Below are positions 53,308 to 60,305 of a stretch of DNA of 64,000 nucleotides, piece after piece. The first letter of the stretch is position 1. Each line of letters begins with the position of its first letter. A program made the translations under genes and the position numbers. A model generated the notes under the pieces. It saw nothing but the letters and a program-made list of their open reading frames with translations, ran no database searches and was not told where the DNA came from. This DNA comes from Rhodococcoides kyotonense (GTDB lineage: Bacteria; Actinomycetota; Actinomycetes; Mycobacteriales; Mycobacteriaceae), in the NCBI RefSeq assembly GCF_001645385.1, contig NZ_LVHI01000004.1, positions 199 to 64,198 of the forward strand. Reading direction: 5' to 3'.

Positions 53308-53324
53308 ATGAGTATGGTAATCAT
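53308..53324. promoter_or_regulatory. Candidate operator, best ATGATTA-N3-TAATCAT match
   Basis: ATGAGTATGGTAATCAT agrees at 13 of 14 arm positions with the palindromic pattern and is itself almost perfectly symmetric around TGG. It lies between the divergent SDR (start 53272) and acyl-CoA dehydrogenase (start 53346) genes, so could control both. Confidence 0.65.
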
Positions 53325-53345
53325 AGATACATGAATGGAGGCGCT

Positions 53346-54497
53346 GTGTCGGAATCGGAACAGAAACTGTTCGACCTACCGAGTAAGTATGTCGAACTAC
53401 AGGCTGAAGCACGGGCACTTGCCGAATCCGTCCGTGACATCGCCGATCGGGCGGACGAGTCGGACAGCATCGATGTCGACGTGCGGAAACGGCTGCAGGC
53501 GACCGGGCTCGCCGGAGTGACGGTGCCGAAGGCGTTCGGGGGACGGTTCGAGGCGGTCGACTCGCTGGCGGTCACGGTGGTACGCGAGCGGCTCGCTGCG
53601 GAGTGTGCGCACCTGGACTCGCTGTTCGCGATGCAGGGGATCGGCAGCTACGGGCTTGCGGTCGGCGGAACACCCGCCATGCAGGAGTACTGGCTACCCA
53701 AGGTCGCGAACCTCGACGCGATCGCCGCGCTGGGGCTCACGGAACCACACGTCGGTTCCGATCTGAAGGCGTTGACGACGTCGATCGAGGAAGTCGACGG
53801 GCAGCTCGTGGTCAACGGGCACAAATCGTTCATCACCAACGGCGGCGACGCCGACTTCTACAGCATCCTCGGGCGGGAGGGTGACGGTTACTCGCTGGTC
53901 CTGATTCCCGCAGACGCTCCGGGCGTCACTACCGAGCGCCCTCATCAGATCATCGCACCGCACGTGTTGTCCGACGTCGTCCTGAACGATGTTCGGGTAC
54001 CGCTCGATCATCGAATCGGTCAGCCGGGCAAGGGCTTCTCGCTCGTCCTGGCTACTCTTGCCACGTTCCGTGTGTCGGTCGCCGGCGCTGCGGTCGGGCT
54101 GGCGGAGGCTGCCCTGAAAGAGGCGCTACGTCACGCGAACGCGCGAGAACAGTTCGGTGTCAGTCTTTCTCGTCTCGGCTCGGTGCCCGAGCATCTGGCG
54201 TTGTGCTGGACGGACATCGAGATGGCCAGGTCGTTGACCTACCGGGCCGCTGCCGCGTCGGCGCGCGACGCACGTGCCAATCTGCACCTGTCGTCGATGG
54301 CCAAGGTCGCGGCAACGGAAGTCGCGGGCCGTGTGGTGGATCGGGCCGTGCAGGTGATGGGCCGCTACGGCATCACGCGGGGAAGCGTCATCGAAAGGCT
54401 GTACCGAGAAGCGCGCCCGATGCGCATCTACGAAGGATCCACCGAGGTCATTCTCGATTCGCTGGCGAAGCAACTCGTCAAGGGAGACGTTCTGTAG
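53346..54497 (+). CDS. Acyl-CoA dehydrogenase
   Basis: A 383-residue acyl-CoA dehydrogenase. GTG at 53346 is preferred because GGAGG (53337-53341) lies 4 bp before it; ATG at 53331 would add five residues but lacks such a site. Motifs: LGLTEPHVGSDLKALTTSIEEVDG, SFITNGGDADFYSILGR, REQFGVSLSRLGSVPEHLA, and MRIYEGSTEVILDSL with the canonical catalytic Glu (IYEGS). Unlike the two other acyl-CoA dehydrogenases in this window it has the usual base. It stands alone between a candidate operator and a hairpin terminator and could serve the CoA transferase module upstream. Confidence 0.9.
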   Translation: MSESEQKLFDLPSKYVELQAEARALAESVRDIADRADESDSIDVDVRKRLQATGLAGVTVPKAFGGRFEAVDSLAVTVVRERLAAECAHLDSLFAMQGIGSYGLAVGGTPAMQEYWLPKVANLDAIAALGLTEPHVGSDLKALTTSIEEVDGQLVVNGHKSFITNGGDADFYSILGREGDGYSLVLIPADAPGVTTERPHQIIAPHVLSDVVLNDVRVPLDHRIGQPGKGFSLVLATLATFRVSVAGAAVGLAEAALKEALRHANAREQFGVSLSRLGSVPEHLALCWTDIEMARSLTYRAAAASARDARANLHLSSMAKVAATEVAGRVVDRAVQVMGRYGITRGSVIERLYREARPMRIYEGSTEVILDSLAKQLVKGDVL

Positions 54498-54518
54498 GTC
54501 GGCTACTGCGTAGCTCTC

Positions 54519-54552
54519 ACACCGCCCACGTGTGATCCACCGTGGGCGGTGT
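54519..54552. terminator. Hairpin terminator after acyl-CoA dehydrogenase
   Basis: ACACCGCCCACG (54519-54530) pairs perfectly with 54541-54552 around a 10-base loop, 21 bp after the stop codon. No T-run follows. Confidence 0.85.
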
Positions 54553-54593
54553 CGTCGTGCCCTGGCATGGGCAGCCCGTGGCCGAAATCGCCC

Positions 54594-54621
54594 TTGACGC
54601 AACGGAATTGATGAATATGAT
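54594..54621 (+). promoter_or_regulatory. Sigma-70-type promoter of the SnoaL/acyl-CoA synthetase operon
   Basis: TTGACG (54594-54599), a 16-base spacer and TATGAT (54616-54621) make a near-consensus promoter 41 bp upstream of the ATG at 54663. ATGATTGGCCTTGATGT, starting at 54617, overlaps the -10 and shares the left half of the candidate operator pattern. Confidence 0.6.
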
Positions 54622-54662
54622 TGGCCTTGATGTGACAACCATCACGTAGCGAGGAGCCTGTC

Positions 54663-55070
54663 ATGACGTCCCGCCCTGGAATCGAGAACACCCTCAGCCG
54701 CTATGCGCTGGGGTACGACGATCATCATCCCGAGATGATCGAGGCGTCCTTCACCAAGGACGCGGTGTTGTCCATGAAGATCGCCGACGGAGATCCCATC
54801 GGCCCGTTCGAGGGAATCGACGCCATCATGGAGTTGATGAACGGGTCGGCGCATGCGCAGTCCGACCAGCGGCGGCACCTGACGACCAATATCCTGATCG
54901 ACGACCTCGATGCCGAACACGCGAAAGTCGTGTCCTACCTGTCGATCGTCTCGGTCGCCGACGGAGCCCTGACCGTTCTGTCGTGCGGCAAGTACGAGGA
55001 CGAGTTCACCGAGGTGGACGGTACGTGGCTGATTTCCAAGCGGCACATCGCCCTCGACCTCCCGTACTGA
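54663..55070 (+). CDS. SnoaL-like/NTF2-fold protein
   Basis: A 135-residue cone-shaped alpha+beta barrel protein: an N-terminal helix (IENTLSRYALGYDDHHPEMIEASFTKDAVLSM), then HLTTNILIDDLDAEHAKVVSYLSI and KYEDEFTEVDGTWLISKRHIALD. The fold is shared by ketosteroid isomerases, scytalone dehydratase and polyketide cyclases. Catalytic residues are not conserved enough to name a reaction. It starts an operon with acyl-CoA synthetase, hydratase pair, SDR and another SnoaL-like gene, suggesting isomerisation, dehydration or epoxide/lactone chemistry. One of five such proteins in this window. Confidence 0.78.
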   Translation: MTSRPGIENTLSRYALGYDDHHPEMIEASFTKDAVLSMKIADGDPIGPFEGIDAIMELMNGSAHAQSDQRRHLTTNILIDDLDAEHAKVVSYLSIVSVADGALTVLSCGKYEDEFTEVDGTWLISKRHIALDLPY

Positions 55071-55080
55071 GGTAGACGAC

Positions 55081-56637
55081 GTGCTCAATCAAGGACTTAT
55101 ACCGGCCAAGTGGGCGGCGCTGACGCCGAACAAGCAGGCTGTCTTCGACGTTCCGAACGACCGACGAATCACGTTCTCCGAGCTCGACGAGCGCGTGCGC
55201 CGGCTCGCCAACGGTCTGCGAGGGTTGGGGCTGGACAAAGGCGATCGCGTCGCGGTGCTCACGCGCAACAGCGTCGAGTTCCAGGAACTCTACTTCGCGG
55301 TGGGCCGAGCGGGACTTGTTCTGCAGCCGCTGAATTGGCGCCTGGGTACGAAGCAGATCATCGGATTGATCGCGGACGCTCGACCCAGGGTGATCATCAC
55401 TTCGTCGGAATGGTCCGAGGTCAGAAATGACATGCAGAGGACGGTCGACGTCGACCACTGGCTCGAATTCGGACCCGGTTCCGACGGCTCCTACGACGAA
55501 CTCCTGGCACGATCGAGCGCCGAGGAGCCTGTCTGGACACCGTCGATCGGCGGCGACGATCCCTTCTTCATCCTCTACACCGGTGGTACGACGGGTGAAT
55601 CCAAGGGCGCGATTCACACCCACACCAGCGCGGCCAACGGAATGCTGAACCAGACTGTCGCAGAACGCGTCGTCCCCACCGACGTCTACATGCTGACCGG
55701 GCAGATGTACCACATTCCCGTCGTGCTCTCGATGAACTACATGAAGCACGGATGCCCGGTCGTGCTGGTCAATTTCGAGGCGCAGCAAGCGCTGGAGATC
55801 ATCGAGTCCGAGAAGGTCTCGGCATTTCTCGGGATCACGACGATGCTGAACTGGATGATGGCGGTACCGAACTTCGCCTCCTACGACCTGTCGAGTCTGC
55901 GCAATATCCAGTACGGCGGAGGACCGATGCCGTCGACCATCGTCCGGTCTGCTCTGGAATCGTTCCCCTGCACGCTGATTCAGGGATACGGTCAGACGGA
56001 GGGCACGACGATGTCCTTCCTGTCGCAGGAGGATCACCTCGCGGCGGTCAAGGGGCACGATGTTCATCGGCTGAAATCCTGCGGGCGTGAGGGTTTCGTG
56101 ACGACCATTCGAGTGGTCGACGCGTTCGGTGACGAAGTTCCGCGCGACGGCAGGACGCCGGGTGAGATCGTCGTTCGGTCCGAATCGAACATGATCGGAT
56201 ACCTGAACCGTCCGGAGTTGACGAAAGACACGTTGCGAGACGGCTGGATGTGGACCGGTGACATCGCGACGTGGGACGAGGACCGATACATCTACATCGT
56301 CGACCGCGCCAAGGACATGATCATCTCGGGCGGCGAGAACATCTTCAGTGTGCAGGTCGAGGAGGCGATCGGCGCTCATCCGTCGGTGCTCGAATGCGCG
56401 GTCATCGGCATTCCGGACGACGAATGGGGCGAAGCGGTCAAGGCCGTGGTCGTGCTGAAGCCCGGAACGTCTGCCTCCGAGCAGGACATCATCGATGTCG
56501 CGAAGAAGAACCTGGCGTCGTACCAGAAGCCTCGGTCCGTGGACTTCGTGTCGGCTCTGCCCAAGGCGCCGACGGGGAAGATCATGAAGCGCGATCTACG
56601 CGCACCCTACTGGGAGGCTGCGGGCCGGACCGTATGA
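55081..56637 (+). CDS. Acyl-CoA synthetase (class I AMP-dependent ligase)
   Basis: A 518-residue ANL ligase with GTG start. Motifs: YTGGTTGESKG at about residues 166-176 (Gly for the usual Ser), QGYGQTEGTTMSF, hinge VDRAKDMIISGGENIFSVQVE, and C-terminal APTGKIMKRDLR with the catalytic lysine. It activates a carboxylic acid as CoA ester. It lies 10 bp after the SnoaL-like gene and overlaps the next hydratase gene by four bases, so the CoA ester is probably passed to that hydratase pair after dehydrogenation. Substrate unknown. Confidence 0.9.
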   Translation: MLNQGLIPAKWAALTPNKQAVFDVPNDRRITFSELDERVRRLANGLRGLGLDKGDRVAVLTRNSVEFQELYFAVGRAGLVLQPLNWRLGTKQIIGLIADARPRVIITSSEWSEVRNDMQRTVDVDHWLEFGPGSDGSYDELLARSSAEEPVWTPSIGGDDPFFILYTGGTTGESKGAIHTHTSAANGMLNQTVAERVVPTDVYMLTGQMYHIPVVLSMNYMKHGCPVVLVNFEAQQALEIIESEKVSAFLGITTMLNWMMAVPNFASYDLSSLRNIQYGGGPMPSTIVRSALESFPCTLIQGYGQTEGTTMSFLSQEDHLAAVKGHDVHRLKSCGREGFVTTIRVVDAFGDEVPRDGRTPGEIVVRSESNMIGYLNRPELTKDTLRDGWMWTGDIATWDEDRYIYIVDRAKDMIISGGENIFSVQVEEAIGAHPSVLECAVIGIPDDEWGEAVKAVVVLKPGTSASEQDIIDVAKKNLASYQKPRSVDFVSALPKAPTGKIMKRDLRAPYWEAAGRTV

Positions 56638-57074
56638 CCGAGGACGAACTGACCGGTCTCGTCGGCACACGGATGCCGGGAGGGGTGCGGACCCTCGAGA
56701 AGTGGTGGGTCGCACTCGTGCTCGACGCCATGGAGTGTTCACCGAGCGACGGCGCTACCCACCCCACGTTCGTGTTCCTGGTCGCAACCGGCTCGATGGG
56801 ATGGACGTGGAACGAGTTGTTCGCGGTGTTCGACGCGACCGAGGAGGACGGGCCCATGTTCGGCGAGACGGACACCGAAGTGCATCGTCCGCTGCAGGCC
56901 GGTGCTACCTACACCGTGCGGGGCGAGATAGTCTCCGCCGCACGCAAAGTGGGAAAGAAGACGGGTGTGTTCGACATCGTCGGCTATCGCCTGGACGTCG
57001 TCGAGGAGTCCGGTACGGTCGCAGCGAGTACGACCAACTCGATCGTGTTTCCCCGTCGGGGAGCGTCGACATGA
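56634..57074 (+). CDS. MaoC-like hydratase, structural-type half
   Basis: A 146-residue hot-dog protein: VRTLEKWWVALVLDAME, THPTFVFLVATGSMGWTWNELFAVFDATEEDG, FGETDTEVHRPLQAGATYTVRGEIVSAARKVGKKTG, then FDIVGYRLDVV. It is of the FAS1-dehydratase-N type and lacks the RDF-x3-H-like catalytic motif. It overlaps both neighbours by four bases. Third instance in this window of a long/short hydratase gene pair. Confidence 0.77.
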   Translation: MTEDELTGLVGTRMPGGVRTLEKWWVALVLDAMECSPSDGATHPTFVFLVATGSMGWTWNELFAVFDATEEDGPMFGETDTEVHRPLQAGATYTVRGEIVSAARKVGKKTGVFDIVGYRLDVVEESGTVAASTTNSIVFPRRGAST

Positions 57075-57484
57075 AACCGACGGTAGGACAGACGCTTCCG
57101 ACACGGACGATCGAATCGGTGAACGCCGAGAAGATGAAGCTGCTGTCGGCGTTGATGCGCGATCCCAACCCGATCCATTTCGACGTGGCCTCCGTCGAAG
57201 CGCTCGGTATGGGGTCGAGAACAGTCAATCAAGGACCGAGCAACATGGCCTACGTGCTGTCGATGCTGGGGGAGTGGGCAGGCGGAACCGATCGAATCAC
57301 GCACTATCGCTTTCGATTCCTCGGCAACGTCTTCGCCGGGGAGAGGCTGGAGGCGTCGGGAACCGTGACGTCCGTGGAGGACGTCGACGACGGACTCGCT
57401 GTGCAATGTGCGCTGTCGTTGACCGTCGTCGGCGGACACGAGGTGCTCACCGGAACCGGAACGGTTCGACTGGGCAAGGTTTGA
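57071..57484 (+). CDS. MaoC-like hydratase, catalytic-type half
   Basis: A 137-residue MaoC hot-dog protein with catalytic turn MRDPNPIHFDVASVEALGMGSRTVNQG (Asp and His of hydratase 2). GEWAGGTDRITHYRFRFLGNVFAGERLEASGTV follows. It should combine with the preceding protein into an enoyl-CoA hydratase. 17 bp before the mycofactocin-type SDR, which could oxidise the resulting alcohol. Confidence 0.82.
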   Translation: MKPTVGQTLPTRTIESVNAEKMKLLSALMRDPNPIHFDVASVEALGMGSRTVNQGPSNMAYVLSMLGEWAGGTDRITHYRFRFLGNVFAGERLEASGTVTSVEDVDDGLAVQCALSLTVVGGHEVLTGTGTVRLGKV

Positions 57485-57501
57485 ACACGAAAGGAGGGCA
57501 C

Positions 57502-58341
57502 ATGTCAGGTCGTCTCGAAGGCAAGGTCGCGTTCATCACCGGCGCCGCACGTGGCCAAGGCCGAAGTCACGCACTCAGGTTGGCGCAAGAAGGTGCCGAC
57601 ATCATCGCCGTCGACATCTGCGAGGACATCGACACCGTCACGCCGTTCTACAGGCTCGCCACCGAAGAGGAACTCGCCGAGACGGTGAGCCAAGTCGAGG
57701 CTCTCGATCGCCGCATCGTCGCTCGGCGAGCAGATGTCCGTGACGTCGACGCACTGCAAGCCGTGTTCGACGAGGGTGTCGCCGAACTGGGCCGCATCGA
57801 CATCGTCGTCGCCAACGCCGGCATCGCGACGTATGGATTGTCGTGGGAGCTCACGTCGGAGCAGTGGAAGGACATGATCGACGTCAATCTCACGGGAGTC
57901 TTCCACACCGCCAAGGTGGCCATCCCCACGCTGATCGCAGCAGGTCGCGGCGGCTCGATTGTCTTCACCAGTTCGATCGGTGGGCTCAAGGGCATTCAGC
58001 ACGTGGCGCACTACGTGGCAGCCAAACACGGCATCGTCGGCCTCATGCGCACGATGGCCAACGAACTGGGACCACACAGGATCCGCGTCAACACTGTGCA
58101 CCCGACCAACGTCGACACCCTCATGATCCAGAATCCCGGCACCTATTCGATGTTCGCACCCGGGGATCCGGAACCGAACCAGGACAAGGCGATGCCGGGA
58201 TTCATGTCTCTGAACACGTTGCCGGTGCCGTGGATCGACCCCGTCGACATCAGCAATGCCGTGCTCTATCTCTCCAGTGACGAAGGTCGATACGTCACCG
58301 GTGTCACCCTGCCCGTGGACGCGGGCGCCTACGTCAAGTGA
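57502..58341 (+). CDS. Mycofactocin-type SDR (carveol-dehydrogenase-like)
   Basis: A 279-residue SDR. SGRLEGKVAFITGAARGQGRSHALRLAQEGADIIAVDIC with GARGQGRSHA, and the insertion EEELAETVSQVEALDRRIVARRADVRD, are characteristic of the actinobacterial SDR subfamily that keeps its NAD tightly bound and hands electrons to mycofactocin (carveol dehydrogenase is a member). NAGIATYG, VFTSSIGGLKGIQHVAHYVAAKHG and NTVHPTNVDTLMI complete the signature. An AAAGGAGGG site precedes the ATG. It would oxidise a secondary alcohol. The mycofactocin biosynthesis genes are not in the window and must be elsewhere. Confidence 0.85.
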   Translation: MSGRLEGKVAFITGAARGQGRSHALRLAQEGADIIAVDICEDIDTVTPFYRLATEEELAETVSQVEALDRRIVARRADVRDVDALQAVFDEGVAELGRIDIVVANAGIATYGLSWELTSEQWKDMIDVNLTGVFHTAKVAIPTLIAAGRGGSIVFTSSIGGLKGIQHVAHYVAAKHGIVGLMRTMANELGPHRIRVNTVHPTNVDTLMIQNPGTYSMFAPGDPEPNQDKAMPGFMSLNTLPVPWIDPVDISNAVLYLSSDEGRYVTGVTLPVDAGAYVK

Positions 58342-58352
58342 AAGGACACACC

Positions 58353-58817
58353 ATGACCATTGCTTCCGAAGGTCTCGTTTCCGCGGACCTCGCCTATCGT
58401 GCTCAGGCCGCGCTGTACAGCTACGCTTGGGCCGCGGATTCGGGTGATCTGGACACGCTGCGCGACATGGCAATCGAGGACATCGCCGTCACCCAGTCCA
58501 CCCAGGAGAAGCAGGGCCGAGAGGCCTTTCTCGACATCTATCGGGCGTTCGCCGCCTCCGATACCGAACTCTCACGCCATGTCGTGACCAACACGGTGGT
58601 GACGAACGAAGGTGACGGCGTCCGTATCGACGCGTACTTCGAGGCCACCCTGTTCACCTCCGGGAGCACCTCACGCGTCTTCGGCCGCTACTCCGACTCG
58701 CTCGTCGAGGTCGACGGCTTTCTGAAGCTGAAGCACAAGCGTATCTTTGTGGACCGCGTAATGGCACTGCCCGTCGCCACCGACGCGTTCGTGCCCTACG
58801 GCTCCGACGAATCGTGA
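58353..58817 (+). CDS. SnoaL-like/NTF2-fold protein
   Basis: A 154-residue NTF2-fold protein: LVSADLAYRAQAALYSYAWAADSGDLDTLRDMAIEDIAVTQ, then GREAFLDIYRAFAASDTELSRHVVTNTVV and GRYSDSLVEVDGFLKLKHKRIFVD. The ATG at 58353 follows AAAGGA; an upstream in-frame ATG overlaps the SDR stop. No catalytic set can be assigned. Its stop overlaps the GTG of the next gene (GTGA). Confidence 0.75.
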   Translation: MTIASEGLVSADLAYRAQAALYSYAWAADSGDLDTLRDMAIEDIAVTQSTQEKQGREAFLDIYRAFAASDTELSRHVVTNTVVTNEGDGVRIDAYFEATLFTSGSTSRVFGRYSDSLVEVDGFLKLKHKRIFVDRVMALPVATDAFVPYGSDES

Positions 58818-59314
58818 GTCGCGTCGGGATCGACGACAACGAGAACCTGGAATCGGTCCGCGCGTCCGAGACCGGGCGTGCGGAACTGATTGCGGCGCAG
58901 ACCGAATGCACGTTCGCGTTCACCACCGAAGCGGGCTGGCCGGCAGGCGTCGTCATGAGCTACCTGTTCACGCGCGACAGGTTCTGGCTGACGGCGGCGG
59001 CCGGGCGCGCCCACGTCCGCGGAGCTGTCCGCGATCCACGTGTCACGTTGGTGATCTCCAATGCGGGAACTGCGTTGCCGGGCCGTCGCATGGTGTCGAT
59101 TCGCGGTACTGCCACCGTTCATCGGGAGGCCTCGGTGAAGAGCTGGTTCTATTCGGTGTTCGCGCAACATCTCGCGCCCGACGATCCCGACGCCTTCGCT
59201 GCACTTCTGGACAGCCCGGAGCGGGTGGTTCTGGAGGTCGAACCCGTTCGTGTTGCCGTCAGCCATGATTCGACCAAGATGCCGGGCGACGGCCGCGGCG
59301 GTCAGGTGCGGTAG
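58814..59314 (+). CDS. PNPOx-like split-barrel flavin/F420-binding protein
   Basis: A 166-residue protein with the pyridoxamine-phosphate-oxidase-like split beta-barrel: CTFAFTTEAGWPAGVVMSYLFTRDRFWLTAAAGRAHVRGAVRDPRVTLVISNAG and MVSIRGTATVHREASVKSWFY. Members bind FMN, F420 or heme. In an operon with an SDR and in a genome rich in LLM enzymes, F420-linked reduction is possible. GTG start overlaps the preceding stop; its 3' end overlaps the convergent SnoaL-like gene by 13 bp. Confidence 0.78.
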   Translation: MSRVGIDDNENLESVRASETGRAELIAAQTECTFAFTTEAGWPAGVVMSYLFTRDRFWLTAAAGRAHVRGAVRDPRVTLVISNAGTALPGRRMVSIRGTATVHREASVKSWFYSVFAQHLAPDDPDAFAALLDSPERVVLEVEPVRVAVSHDSTKMPGDGRGGQVR

Positions 59315-59817
59315 GTGTTCCAGGTGGGCGCGGATTCGGGATAGTCGGCTTCGGCGTACCGAGTCTGCGGCCACCTGATGCGTTGGTTCGTACGGAAGCT
59401 CGACGCCATCGCCTCGACCGGGACGGCGTACATGAACGACACCTCACGATGCTCGAATCGCCATCCGTCGGCGAATCGGTAGCGGTCCGAGTAACGAAAC
59501 GCGCTGAGCATCAATGTGTCTCGTACTGCCAACTCTGCGTGGCCGGTCATGCGGCCGCTGGCTGACCCGTCGTCGTGCACGGTGATCAGGTGAATCTCGG
59601 GGGTGTGCAGCATGGTCGTGTAGCGATCCATGCTGTCGACGTAGAACGCTCGCAGTTCGTCGCGACCGGACATCGTTCGGCCCGCGACCGTGAACGTGGC
59701 GTCGGGTGTGTACATGGCGAGAACCGCCTCGATGTCGTGATCGTCGACCGCGATCGAGTAGGCGCCGGCTAGGTCTCGAATCTCGTCCTTGGCCATCAGT
59801 AGGTCCAGGGGGTTCAT
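59302..59817 (-). CDS. SnoaL-like/NTF2-fold protein
   Basis: A 171-residue NTF2-fold protein: MAKDEIRDLAGAYSIAVDDHDIEAVLAMYTPDATFTVAGRTMSGRDELRAFY, then TPEIHLITVHDDGSASGRMTGHAELAV and YSDRYRFADGWRFEHREVSFMYAVPV. The start at 59817 is used because the longer frame runs through a hairpin terminator at 59838-59873. C-terminal region is similar in build to the protein at 63191-63805 (RYRDRYRRVDGVWRIHDRLMSYMYYLPV), so the two are paralogues. Confidence 0.77.
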   Translation of the reverse strand: MNPLDLLMAKDEIRDLAGAYSIAVDDHDIEAVLAMYTPDATFTVAGRTMSGRDELRAFYVDSMDRYTTMLHTPEIHLITVHDDGSASGRMTGHAELAVRDTLMLSAFRYSDRYRFADGWRFEHREVSFMYAVPVEAMASSFRTNQRIRWPQTRYAEADYPESAPTWNTYRT

Positions 59818-59837
59818 GTGCCTCCTTGCACCGCGAC

Positions 59838-59873
59838 GCGGCCCGTACGCATGGTGACTCGCGTACGGGCCGC
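59838..59873. terminator. Perfect hairpin terminator
   Basis: GCGGCCCGTACGC (59838-59850) and its exact inverse (59861-59873) flank a 10-base loop. It lies 10 bp after the stop of the minus-strand SnoaL-like gene that ends at 59883, separating it from the one that starts at 59817. Confidence 0.85.
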
Positions 59874-59882
59874 ATCCGACGA

Positions 59883-60296
59883 CTATGCCTCGAACCCGTC
59901 CATCTGCGGTGGGGTCAGAGGTGAGATGACGCGGGAGGATATCTTCCACCCGTCGCTCGTGAGGACGTACGTGTCCTCGTTCAGGGCGATGGCCTTGAAC
60001 GCGGCACCACCTTTCGTATGTCCCTCGGAGAACACGTAATTGGTTCCGTGCGCCTCGCTGTCGGAATCGAAATGCACGATGTGGTTGGTGATGATGTGGA
60101 ACTGGTCCTGTACCTGCGCAGCGTCACGTTCGAAGAAGTCCAGGATGGCGTCGTGTCCCTCGTACCGAGCGAGTCCGACGGGAGTCGCGTCCCACACGGC
60201 GTCGGTGGCGAACGCGCTCAGCGCCAACTTCGGATCGAACTTGTCCAAACCCAGTGCATAGGTGTGGGTTACGGAGATGATCTCGTCGACACTCAT
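59883..60296 (-). CDS. SnoaL-like/NTF2-fold protein
   Basis: A 137-residue NTF2-fold protein: IISVTHTYALGLDKFDPKLALSAFATDAVWDATPVGLARYEGHDAILDFFERDAAQVQDQFHIITNHIVHFDSDSEAHGTNYVF and DTYVLTSDGWKISSRVISPL. The conserved Tyr/Asp/His arrangement resembles proteins annotated as nuclear transport factor 2 family in aromatic and terpenoid clusters. It is 9 bp after the alcohol dehydrogenase stop and so in its operon; it may act on the product of that enzyme. Confidence 0.77.
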   Translation of the reverse strand: MSVDEIISVTHTYALGLDKFDPKLALSAFATDAVWDATPVGLARYEGHDAILDFFERDAAQVQDQFHIITNHIVHFDSDSEAHGTNYVFSEGHTKGGAAFKAIALNEDTYVLTSDGWKISSRVISPLTPPQMDGFEA

Positions 60297-60305
60297 GTCG
60301 GCCTC

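Noticed and set aside
54594-54662. Possible riboswitch or leader peptide upstream of the SnoaL-like gene
   Set aside because: The leader is only about 35 bases after the likely start site and forms no stable structure I can see.
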